Positions 51,458-62,104 of a stretch of DNA of 64,000 nt are shown here, in pieces (position 1 is the first letter of the stretch; every line of letters begins with the position of its first letter). Where the stretch lies: NCBI GenBank assembly GCA_003550305.1, contig QKYT01000074.1, forward strand, positions 190,828 through 254,827, in the 5' to 3' direction. The notes below the pieces were generated by a model. That model ran no database searches. It was not told the origin of the DNA and was given only the letters and a program-made list of their open reading frames with translations. This DNA comes from Glomus cerebriforme. Its lineage: Eukaryota; Glomeromycota; Glomeromycetes; Glomerales; Glomeraceae. Made by a program: the position numbers and the translations under genes.

Positions 51458-53710
51458 ATGTCTATCGAAAATCAAAATGAGTGGGCTAAATGGATTGAAG
51501 AAGCTATTGACAAAGAGTATTTTAGATATTATGAATACCAATATTTCAGTAATATTCAAGAAGCTGGTTCCGGTGCATTCGGAAAAGTTTATCGTGCGAA
51601 TTGGAAAGACTCCGGACGATGTTTAGCATTAAAATCTTTTTATAATATTGACAACGTCACCGCAAAAGAAATCGTTCATGAGGTAACTTACGAAAATTGA
51701 CGTGACGTTGCAATATTTATAATACGTATCTTTATATTTAATTTTATATCTATAATCTAGCTTAAACTTCAACGAGATATACAATTTTATGATAATATTA
51801 TAAAATTCTATGGACTTACAAAAATCGAGACAGGTATGATGAAATAATATAATTATTTTTATTTTACAAAAATTAATTCAATTGAAATAACTTTAATTCA
51901 TTAGAGAATCAATCTTCTCAGTTGAAGAATTATATGTTGGTAATGGAATACGCCGATGGTGGTTCGCTTCGAAGCTATTTGAAGAGAAATTTTAATGATC
52001 TTACTTGGGATGATAAATACAAATTGGCACACCAGTTAACTTCTGCTGTATCGTGCTTACATAATGAAGGAATCGTGCATCGTGATTTGGTAAATAATCT
52101 ATTTTATTCAAATGACGATTATATTTATATTATTTTATATATTTATGTAATATTTATGTTTTAATAGCACTCTGGTAATATATTGGTTCATCAAAACTCT
52201 ATCAAGTTAGCAGATTTCGGACTATCAAAGAGAATCGAGGAAACATCTAAAAATCAATCAAAATTATTTGGTATGATCCCATATGTTGACCCAAATAGAT
52301 TCGGTAAACAAAAAAATAAAAGTGCCTTAAATAAAAAGAGTGATGTATATAGCATTGGAGTATTATTATGGGAGATATCTAGCGGCCGACAACCTTTTTA
52401 TGTTCAAGGTGAACAATATGATCTGGATTTGGCTATAGAAATCTTAAAAGGTCGTAGAGAAAAACCTGTTCCCGGTACGCCTGTTGATTATGTAAATATT
52501 TATACTGGTAGGTAAATTTGAAAAAAAATTTTTTTTTTAAATTTGCCATATATCATTAAAAAATTATATTTCTTTAGAATGTTGGCATGAAAATCCAGAT
52601 AATCGTCCAACCGCAAAACAAGTAGTGGAAAGATTAAAAACGATTACAAAAACAGATGTAATAGCAGCTGAAGATTATCAAATGGATGATTACGAATTAA
52701 ATTCTGACTTTAATTCAAGTATTTGTGGTACTTCTTCGACTGTTGTTAATTCATTACATGGAGAATTATCTAATGTTATTAATAATTTTGGGAATATGAA
52801 AACAAAAGAGATAGAACCTACAATTACAGCTGAAAAGATCAATAAAATAGTAGAATTTATTATTAAAATAACAAATGAGGGAAAGGAACCAAACTTAAGA
52901 AGACAGTGTATTCTTAATTATCTTGACGATCATTATGATTTACAAAAAACCTATAATTGGTTATTGGATAATCAAAAAAATTCAAATTCTGTTTTTTTAC
53001 TTGGGTATTTTAATTCCTTGGGAATAGGAACAAGTAAAAAAAATTATGAGGAAGCGTTTAAATATTTTACGAATCCTTTGGTTAAAGATTGTATATTAAC
53101 GTCATATTGTATTGGATTATGTTATCTACATGGGTATGGAACACAAAAGAATGAAAAATTAGCTTTTAAATCTTTTGAAAAATCAGCTAATCAAGATTGT
53201 GCAGCAGGGCAAATGAGTATTGGATCTTGTTATTTTACAGGAATAGGGGTAAAAAAAGATTTAAAAACGGCCGTTAATTGGTATAAAAAGGCTGCGAATA
53301 ATGGAAATATTATGGCTAAATATAATCTTGGTCTTTCATATTTAAAAGGAAAAGGGGTTAGTAAGGATTATAAAAAAGCTTTTGAATTGTTTAAGCAATC
53401 AGCTGAAGGGGAATATTCGGGCGGAATATCAATGTTAGCATATTGTTATGATACTGGAATTGAGGCTGATGTCGATAAACAAAAGGCGTTTGAATTATAT
53501 CAAAAAGCAGCAAATTTAGAGAATAATGTAGCTCAATCTAATTTGGCAAGAATGTACGAAAAAGGAGAAGGAACTACAAAAGATATAGATAAAGCAATTC
53601 ATTGGTATGAAAAATCTGTTGAAAATGGAAATGAAAAGGCCCAAAATAAATTAGATGATCTTTTGAAAATTAGGAATAGAAAAAGACATGACTCATGTAA
53701 AATTAATTAA
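51458..53710 (+). CDS. TKL-type kinase with 6 Sel1 repeats (gene 3)
   Basis: Exons: 51458-51682, 51761-51833 (73 nt), 51905-52089, 52168-52507, 52578-53710; 1956 nt, 651 aa. Kinase core intact: GSGAFG (37-42), K59, HRDL (158-161), ADFG with D177, and MIPYVDPNRF in place of APE. Exon 3 has a short insertion before the hinge (ENQSSQLKNYMLVMEYADGG). A linker with acidic residues is followed by a helical segment and six Sel1 repeats, the shortest array of the three paralogues, then a basic tail (KIRNRKRHDSCKIN). Same role as proposed for the other two: a soluble signalling kinase with a Sel1 binding surface. Confidence 0.93.
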
Positions 53711-54872
53711 TTATATTTTATTTATTTTTATTTTCTTTAATTGTTCTATATTTTTATTTAATAATAATAAATACTGTATTTACTAAAAAAAATATTTTTT
53801 ATTTAAAAAAATCAAAAATGTTGAATTACACGTCCTCGCGCGCGTAATTTTTTAAAAAATTTGATTTTTTGAATAATCGCGACGTGAACTTTACATACTT
53901 ATTATATAAATTATAAAAAATATATTTTATATTAATTTTACCAATTCCCTAAGTTTACTTAGAGGATATTTAAAATCCCGTTTTCGACTTTCATAACGTG
54001 CATGTAATTGGTTAACTATCAAATTAATGTGATCATTTGATCAATATGCATACTAATCAAGAGGAATCAAGCAAATCTTTATTTTTTTTTTTTGATAAAA
54101 AAAAATCCGGAAAATACCGATCTATTGTTATATTCTTTCTTTTTAGAAAACAAAATAGAAGGTTCTCATTGAGGATACTCCTTGTGTATTGTTCTAAAAA
54201 AAAAAAAAGTTGTAAACAATATTTACTTGTTTTGTCAAACAACTTTTTTTATTAAACCTCCTAATTTTTTCAACCGGAATTTTCACGTATACATTGTAGA
54301 TCGTAACAATCATATCAATGAGTACAATTTCATTTGTTTGGTTGTACGATATGCATAACCGATAAGCATAATAGCTGTAGGATGTTTACCGTTGCGGACA
54401 AAATAAAATAGCCAACCGTAATTCTGGCCAGAATCACCGGGCCACGCATTAAACATGACAATACCCCAATTATTATATAAGTTTTAAACATGAGTAGTAA
54501 AATGGGGGTACCCTCCGAAATTTGTAAGGTAATTCGGAATTACAATATTTTGGCCAAAATCATCCCAGAAATCACATGACATGTAAACATTTTTTTTGTT
54601 AGTACAGTTAGACTTGATAAAATTTTCAGCTTTAAATTTAAATATATAAATATCGACATTATTAGTATAAGTTTCTGGGATCTTTATAAAAATTTTTTTT
54701 TTAGTAAGCCAGTTAACAACCCTAGCCAGTCTAGCATCACTTTTATTTTAATCATATGTTCATAAAAAAATTTTTAAATATTGCTATCCCTAATAACTTT
54801 CTTATTAAAGTAAATTCTTGCCATAATTCTACAATTTTTTAGTATTATGATGTCATTTTAACCATAAATATA
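53711..54872. other. Intergenic with MITE-like patches
   Basis: Near 53828-53885 'cacgtcctcgcgcgcg' and 'tcgcgacgtg' form a small inverted pair. About 54395-54600 has paired 'attctggccagaat', 'ggaattac' and 'ttggccaaaatc' words typical of the repeat material in this window. The overlapping small frames at 54037-54255 are low-complexity. Confidence 0.4.
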
Positions 54873-55775
54873 TACAGTTGGCTCGCCTTATAACGAATTT
54901 AACAAATTTTTTAGTATAGCGGTCTTTATGGTACCGATTTTAACATAATTATGAAAAAAATCTTATACCGAATTTTACTAGTAATTAAATGCTTTATACC
55001 GTTTAACGAAGTAGAATCTATAAACTGTATATATAAAACGACTCATTGTATACCGAATTTTTCTTTATAACTATGGTGGCTGTCACCTATAAACCACACT
55101 AGTCCGAAATTTCACACATGTATCACAAACGTCATAATTCTGGCCAGCATTATAAAATTTTCTTGTTTTTCACCATTTGGTAAATAAATTTCATCCTATA
55201 TGCTGTNATTTTCATCTTCCAANTATCATTAACTCATGATTTCTTTGCAAATTTTCCACTGTTATCTCATTTTTGCTCTTTAATTATAGATTTTCTTTTT
55301 GATAGATGAGTTATCATTATTAAAATTAAAATTTCATATGAAATTTTACTTAAATATTGCTGATTCTTTAGTCCAAAATTTTCCANTTTTAATATATGCT
55401 ATTATGAAAAATTCTTAGACTTTAAATTGTAATAGTTCCAAAAATTTTATAATATTTTGAAAAAATAAACTAATAAAAATGTTAAGCACATGTTGATCTA
55501 TAATTTTATCAGTTTAAATTTGCCAATAATTGATTTAATTTTAATTTATAAAATTTTAAAGTCATATGACTTTTGTGAGGTTTATAGGTGACAGACACCA
55601 TAACTATAACGAAGATTTTTTGTGTGACATACGGTGAAAAATATTTTAAATATTTTAACAATATACCGCAATATACCAAAATTTTCCAAGTTATACCATA
55701 TATTCCCATAATGTTAACGGATTTTTTATAACGAAGGCCTGGACACCAAATTCGTTATAGCGCGAGCCTACTGTA
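54873..55775. mobile_element. Pogo-like element (non-autonomous), split by a nested element
   Basis: The left end tacagttggctcgccttata continues acgaattt; the right end in complement is tacagtaggctcgcgctata continuing acgaattt. These ends, beginning CAGT(A/T)GGCTCGC..TATAACGAAT, are typical of pogo/Tigger-type elements with TA target duplication. Without the nested insert (55072-55602) it would be about 370 bp. Internal words 'ttataccgaattt' recur on both arms. No transposase. Confidence 0.8.
55072..55602. mobile_element. Nested 531-bp mariner-type MITE
   Basis: The left end tatggtggctgtcacctata and the complemented right end tatggtgtctgtcacctata match at 19 of 20 positions and continue 'aacc.cac'. 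Ends start with TA. It sits within the pogo-like element, interrupting its 'ttataac...tataacgaa' sequence, so it inserted later. It contains 'cataattctggccagcatta', also seen in other repeats here, and three N calls (55207, 55223, 55386). No coding capacity. Confidence 0.8.
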
Positions 55776-57397
55776 CTGACCTTATTTAGTATTTCCTGTA
55801 AATAAGTTAAAACAGTTTCGAATTTGGCAAAAAAATTCAGAACTGAATAAAATTCTTGATTTCAAGTGTTGTCTTGACGCAACTTGATCAGGAATGTAAC
55901 ATTTTGTGAGAATATCAACATTAATTGAATCATTTATATTTATTATTCTGTCACAATGATATCATTCTAAATATGCATGTAGGTGTATCAATATTTCTTT
56001 ATTAAATTCATTGTCTTCTAAAATATCATCATGAAAAAAAATGATAATTCAATATTAAAATCAAATTTTAAATTCTTTCATTTTTTTCATAAAATTCTAA
56101 ATCTGGTTATCATTTGTTGCAGATGACGTTATATACAGTTAGGATGGCGTGTGATTTAAATCACACTTTAAAAATTTATATTAATATTTTTTTTCATTCA
56201 TCAAAAGTCATGCTTTAATTCTAATTACTTTGAAAAAATACAGAAGCAGATATTCGAACAACATCTCGTCAAAAGTTTACATTCAAAGAAGGAATTTAAG
56301 AATTGAGAAAGAGATTAGTGATGATAATTGGTTTTGAGAAGGCTCAAAATCATATATTATAAATTTGTGTGCACATAGCAAAATATGGCATAAATAGTAA
56401 TATATAAATATATAGATAATCAAATGTTTAATGTTTAAAACATTTTATAAAATATGATTTAAAAACAAAAATTGTTTATATTTTTTCATGATAAATACTA
56501 TAAAAAATTATTTAAATCGAGTTCTAAAGATATAATTAATAACCAAATAGATTATGTTAAAAGAGTAAAAAGTTCTAAAGTTAAGTTAATTTTGAAGAAA
56601 CTGCAAAAGAAAATCCATATTCGCGTTTAGACTTAGAATGGTTTGATTGGTTCAATCATCCTATTATTATATGTAAATGACTGGAAGTGTCTTGTATGCC
56701 TCTAAAGGATGGCGATGAAAAAGAAAAAGCATACATATCTGTTACGGATAAGGATTTTTGGTTTAACTGTCATCATTCTCAAGCTAGTAAAAAATTGGAG
56801 TAAACATTTAAGACCTAGAGAAAATAAAAACAAGGTATATACGTATAAAATACAATCCTTTGATGATAGACTCGATGTTATGATAAAAACCCCGTAAACT
56901 TCCATTGCTTTCCGCAACAATTCATAATGTAAAAGATATAGAAAATGCACCTAAAGTATTTTCTGATTTCATGAGTTAGGTACGTACCATAACACTTATT
57001 CATCATATCAAAATCCAAAGCACTTCAAAACCTCATTTCCTTCTCTATAATTGCTTTATCGATTTCAATGGTATTTTCTGCAAACTTCATTAATTTTCAA
57101 AGGCTGTATATAGAGATTTTATTGTGTTGATTTTTAATGCATTTTTTTTTAACAAAAAACTTGAAAGCAAAGTATTTTTTGCTCGTATATATTAATCAAT
57201 TGATCACTCAGATTAAGCAAATATTACCTTCTTGATCTTATATCTTGACCCGTATATATGTAAAATAGTAATTTCATCGCAAAAAAGTATCAGACTTTTG
57301 ATCCTCGTATATAGTATATAATACAATATATGCGGGTTAAGTTAGCCATGTCATACAGGTCAAAATCAGATCAATAAACATACAGTATATAAAAATG
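55776..57397. other. Intergenic with a coding-like relic
   Basis: In 56610-56830 a plus-strand frame gives YSRLDLEWFDWFNHPIIICK and, after a stop, PLKDGDEKEKAYISVTDKDF, suggesting a decayed transposase or other gene; not identified. The overlapping frames 56702-56950 (-) and 56709-56897 (+) are not supported as genes. Confidence 0.35.
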
Positions 57398-58324
57398 TAC
57401 AGTCGCGTCGGAAAGTAACGCCTGATTTGAAAATGAAGACAAAAGTAAATATATTTGTATTTTTTCACCAGTATATACATTANNNNNNNNNNNNNNNNNN
57501 NNNNNNNNNNNNNNNNNNNNNNNNNNNNNNNNNNNNNNNNNNNNNNNNNNNNNNNNNNNNNNNNNNNNNNNNNNNNNNNNNNNNNNNNNNNNNNNNNNNN
57601 NNNNNNNNNNNNNNNNNNNNNNNNNNNNNNNNNNNNNNNNNNNNNNNNNNNNNNNNNNNNNNNNNNNNNNNNNNNNNNNNNNNNNNNNNNNNNNNNNNNN
57701 NNNNNNNNNNNNNNNNNNNNNNNNNNNNNNNNNNNNNNNNNNNNNNNNNNNNNNNNNNNNNNNNNNNNNNNNNNNNNNNNNNNNNNNNNNNNNNNNNNNN
57801 NNNNNNNNNNNNNNNNNNNNNNNNNNNNNNNNNNNNNNNNNNNNNNNNNNNNNNNNNNNNNNNNNNNNNNNNNNNNNNNNNNNNNNNNNNNNNNNNNNNN
57901 NNNNNNNNNNNNNNNNNNNNNNNNNNNNNNNNNNNNNNNNNNNNNNNNNNNNNNNNNNNNNNNNNNNNNNNNNNNNNNNNNNNNNNNNNNNNNNNNNGCT
58001 GGCCATCATTCGATGCGTCTTGACGAGACTAATCCAATGAGCCTTTGATTATCAAAATCGGATCACTGAATCTTGAGCTATTCCCGATTTTATGAAATTC
58101 AGAGTTTCAAAAAATTTTCAGGTAAAGTATGTTTGGAGGTATATCTTGGCATCTATTGGACCTAAAGACATGATTCAACTAACATTGGACTCGTCTTGGT
58201 GAGGTGAATCCAATAAGCCTTAATTTGTCAAACTCTGATCACTGGATGCTGGGATAACCATAGTGGTAAATAATTATAACCTCCATCTGTAAGTAATCGG
58301 GCAACACTTTCTGACGTGACTGTA
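57398..58324. mobile_element. Tc1/mariner-type element containing the assembly gap
   Basis: The left end tacagtcgcgtcggaaagta and the complemented right end tacagtcacgtcagaaagtg are inverted copies continuing '..gcc.gatt'. CAGTC(G/A)CGTC(G/A)GAAAGT is a Tc1/mariner-like terminus with TA target. The internal part next to the gap has the repeated words 'gagactaatccaatgagcct' and 'gtgaatccaataagcctt', a local duplication at about 58025 and 58202. Whether a transposase is present cannot be told because of the gap. Confidence 0.75.
57483..57997. other. Assembly gap (515 N)
   Basis: Unbroken run of N. Frames crossing it are meaningless. It lies inside an inverted-repeat element, which probably explains the failed assembly. 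Confidence 1.
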
Positions 58325-58984
58325 CAGTAGCATTATGGAATAAAGTACTGTAAAATTATTACTTAACATGTTTAGAGTGTTAGAGTGATAAAGCCTGATA
58401 TGGACAGAAATTTTATTTAAAATTTAATGGGAAAAAAGACCAGTCGGTTCAACTAAGTAAAAAGTTTGAGCAGGTCACGTTAAAAGGGAGCATCACGCGG
58501 CTCCTAAATCTTACATATTTGCATAGGTTTAGGGTTGAAATACTCCGTAAGGTTTATGTATCGTAGGTTTTACATATTGTAAAAATGGCAGTGCCATCTT
58601 ACAACTCTTTTTCTTCATTTCTCTCATAAGCCTTGTACCATTGTCTTCTTATTAATATTCCCACTTAATGCACGAATTTTCATTGCTAACATGAATAGAT
58701 ATTTCTAAGGTAAATATTTTTTTTAGCCCTAATTTGATCCAGATTCCAGATAGTTAGCTACTTGTTCACTTGCACAGATCTGCTTCAACTTTCAGTTGTT
58801 GATCAGAATTGACAGGCTGAAATCTTTTAATGAGTGCTACAACAAATCCTTCAAAATTTGATTATCAAGTCTTGCAATCACATTATTAATTATTTTTTAT
58901 GAAACATTAATCTTGTTGTAATAGTTTCATTATTTCTAATATCACATGTAGAGACGATTTTGAATTTCTATTTTCTATATACCT
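58325..58984. other. Intergenic, nothing recognised
   Basis: Moderately AT-rich; no coding frame, terminal repeat or RNA structure could be supported. Confidence 0.4.
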
Positions 58985-59844
58985 AGTGCTAAGTCGGGTC
59001 AGGTTTGAACTGACCCGAGTATTTATGTAACTCGACTCATATTCGAGTTGATCATTTACATAACCTGAACTATAGTTTAACTTGGTTAACCCGGGTTAAA
59101 CTCAAATTTGTATTTGCTTTTAGTCATACAATTTTTTAAATTTTTATGTTAAAATTGCTGCGCCAAAGGTTTTAATAATATTTATTTTAATTTATATACA
59201 AAAATATACTGTATGTATTTTTTTTTTCTTAAAAAAAAAACAAATACCTTTCCTTTATTAACACTAAAAAGAAAATAAAATTAATCACTAGAATTAAAGG
59301 ATTATATTAACTAGATAATTTCGAACATCTAAATAATTTATGATCGGATTCTTCAACTTTATCTTTTGCCATTTAAAAAAATTTTAATTACAGAAAGATT
59401 TTTTTAACTTAAATTCTTATAATTTAAGAAAGGCAATAAAAATTATACTGCAACATATAGTGATTTTTTTTAAACATACATGGCTAATTTTTTATGATTG
59501 GCAAGACATTGAAAATTTTTTTCAATAGTAAATGATGATAAAACTTAAATTTTAAATCTTATTTATAATAACTAACAATTGTAGCATGATTTTTATAAAT
59601 TACAAGTAAAATTTGCAAAAAATAACTTTTCTATAACTTACATCCACCAGGATTTCAAACACATGCATGCACGAATCGTGTTTGTTTTAAGACTGCATTG
59701 CTTAGCTATATTAACTAATTCGATCATCCGAATCAATCCGGGTTAATCTCGCGATCGGGTTAAAGCAATTGTTCGATCCGACGGTCATGTGGGTCACGAG
59801 TCATTAAAATCATTGATCCTGACTCGAATTTTAAATCGAGCACT
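58985..59844. repeat. Possible hAT-like element with agtgct/agcact ends
   Basis: Both ends carry unusual G/C-rich DNA made of 'gggtca', 'gacccg', 'aacccgggtt' and 'cgggttaa' words in opposite orientation, enclosing AT-rich DNA. The left edge 'agtgctaagtcgggtcagg' and the right edge '...ctgactcgaattttaaatcgagcact' are loosely inverted. Both are preceded or followed by 'atatacct'. No transposase and no clean target duplication, so the boundaries are tentative. Confidence 0.45.
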
Positions 59845-60129
59845 ATATATACCTATAAAAAAAAAGAATGTCCAGAAATTTTCATAAAAATGTTCGGGTG
59901 CATCTGGAAAATGACCTCACATCCAGGAAATGTCCAGAAAATTGCAATATTCCGGACACTGAGACATTAACTCGCCTAGACATTTTCTGGGCATTTTCTA
60001 GAATATTGTAATAAAATCAACAGAGTGATCTATAAATTAAAGATTTTTATTGCGAGTCTCAGGTTTCTTATCTTGCATGAGATAAAAAATCAAGTTAATA
60101 TTTACAATTATAAGAACCTGGACTTTTAG
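59845..60129. repeat. Small repeat built on 'tgtccagaaa' words
   Basis: 'atgtccagaaatttt', 'tccaggaaatgtccagaaaa' and, inverted, 'agacattttctgggcatttt' occur within 130 bases, so an old palindromic element is likely. Boundaries not defined. Confidence 0.35.
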
Positions 60130-60281
60130 CAGATTAATATCAAGTCAGAAGACAAAAGCATTCTCAAAGATATTTCTACTGGAGATGATATTGAGCGAAA
60201 ACTTAAAGGCAAGAAGGTGAATTCAACGAAAGAAGATGTATATAATAAATATCCGGAAAACATCTATATCTGTCACCACTG
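60130..60281 (+). pseudogene. Orphan exon-like segment, unrecognised
   Basis: A 152-nt open segment lies exactly between an acceptor ('ttttag') and a strong donor (GTAAGT). It encodes a lysine-rich stretch ending NKYPENIYICHHW. No neighbouring exon could be joined and the protein is not recognised; probably a fragment of a decayed gene. Confidence 0.25.
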
Positions 60282-62104
60282 GTAAGTGTGTCCCATGTTT
60301 TTCTTTCTTCTTGCTAAAATACAACGTCATATCTCAATATGACACTAACTAATTTACGCCATTCTACATAATGGCTATCGAAAAATAAGGTAAAAAAAAA
60401 CTAGCAGGTTTTTAATTTCGAAGAAAAGAATTCAATTAAAACTTGCTCAATTGAATCCAAACTAATTTAAGCAGTTATATTGGTTATTTTTAAATTATAA
60501 TATTATTTAAACTTCAATAACTATTGCAATGTTTCAAGAGAATAATTTAGCTGATAAATATTATTAAATTTGATATATTGAGAAAAGGTGCAAATCAAAT
60601 AGTAGGCATTTCAACAAATCGGATAACCCAATCACCTGACTAAAATATTTGATAAAATAACAGAATTATAACATGGAACGAAAAGATGCCCTTTGAATAT
60701 TTGCAAAATAAGCTAGTAAAGATAATGCAGAAAGATAGACAAATATTGGATAATAGGTGAATACTAAATCGGCTGAAAGCCTGAAAAAGGACATTGATAT
60801 TATAAGTATAAAGAAGTAATGAACTTTGTTGTTTTAATTTTTATCAATAAGTAGTTAATCAATATAAAAAATAGTACTTTGTTACTTCAACTCTGTCTCC
60901 AAATTTGTGATTGAAATATGAAATAAGTAAAGTAATAATAAATGATAATAATAGCGGATGTGAACGAACAATCCAAATTCTATTTGTAGGAATCTCAAAA
61001 AAGGGTAATTCACGAAAAGCTTTGACAAAAATAAAATAAAATATCAAACAAGAAACCATCGACCTAAAATTCTAAAAAAAAAAATATTTTACAAAGAATT
61101 TCGGTACCTATTTCAACATTAATCCATTTCCCATTTTTTAATTATTTTTATGAAATGAAATAATGATAAAGTACAAAGGCTAAGCAGTTTTTATATAATA
61201 GGGAAGGTTGATTACTCGATGTGTCCCATAGCCGGAAGACAAGAGTCAGAACCTCCCCGTACAACATGACCAAATTTAGGGTAGAGTGTCAAAGACACAT
61301 GTAAACACTACCCCTCATCGTGGTATCAAACCTATGCTTTATTAAAGCCATAGACCGATGAAATCAACTAATCTAGAATGAATTTCTGTGCTTTTATCCA
61401 AAAATTGAAATATTATTACATTACGCGCATAGCATATAAGCACCATTATTATTATGTACATTAACACTAACCTCATATTTAATCTTATTTTATATATATA
61501 GTAAATATAGTAAATAAGCTAAACAACTTTGATTGTTATTAGGAAATTAGGAAACAATTATTTTTCTGATTATAGTGATTATAGTACACAAATCAAACAC
61601 GTCATTCTATGGAATTTGACGTTACACGATCGAATCATTCGAATGATTTAAATCCGCAGCAAATTAATCAGCATGTTGATCATGTTCTATAATATTATTC
61701 TATAAAGAAAAATCGAGGAAAACACAAAATGCTTATTTCAATATAATTATATTAAATAAATATATAATATGGATGGAATTTTCATTATAAAATTTCTACA
61801 TTAATTCTACTAGGAAATGTCATTAGAATATTCTTTAAATGTTTGTAACGATCGCTTTTTATTTATTGTGTGTAACCACATTTAAAAGTATTTCTGTACC
61901 AAATTAAGAAATTTCTTGTGGAAATTAATATCTATTTTGGTATTGTATATTAAAGTGAATGCACAAATAAAAAAATTTGTGCATATTGTATTTTCGGCTA
62001 TAAATTTCCGAAAAATTTCTATAAATATTAGACTAATTTTTTTTTTTTTTTAAAAAAAAAAATATACTTTTTTATTTACCGTATTAATATATACGGTAAA
62101 AATA
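60282..62104. other. Intergenic upstream of the MLKL-like gene
   Basis: A 66-codon minus-strand frame (61059-60859) has two hydrophobic segments but no splice or family support. About 61200-61380 is a G/C-richer patch whose minus strand contains 'ggtttgatacc', close to a Pol III B box (GGTTCGANTCC), after a short hairpin; it may be a tRNA-derived SINE relic. A T(n)A(n) tract (62037-62062) stands 43 bp before the next start codon. Confidence 0.4.

Noticed and set aside
57371..58048. Three overlapping open frames of about 200 codons
   Set aside because: They consist of the run of N in the assembly gap.
60859..61059. Two-helix membrane protein frame
   Set aside because: Hydrophobic frames arise easily in T-rich DNA; no splice partner, family match or clear promoter.
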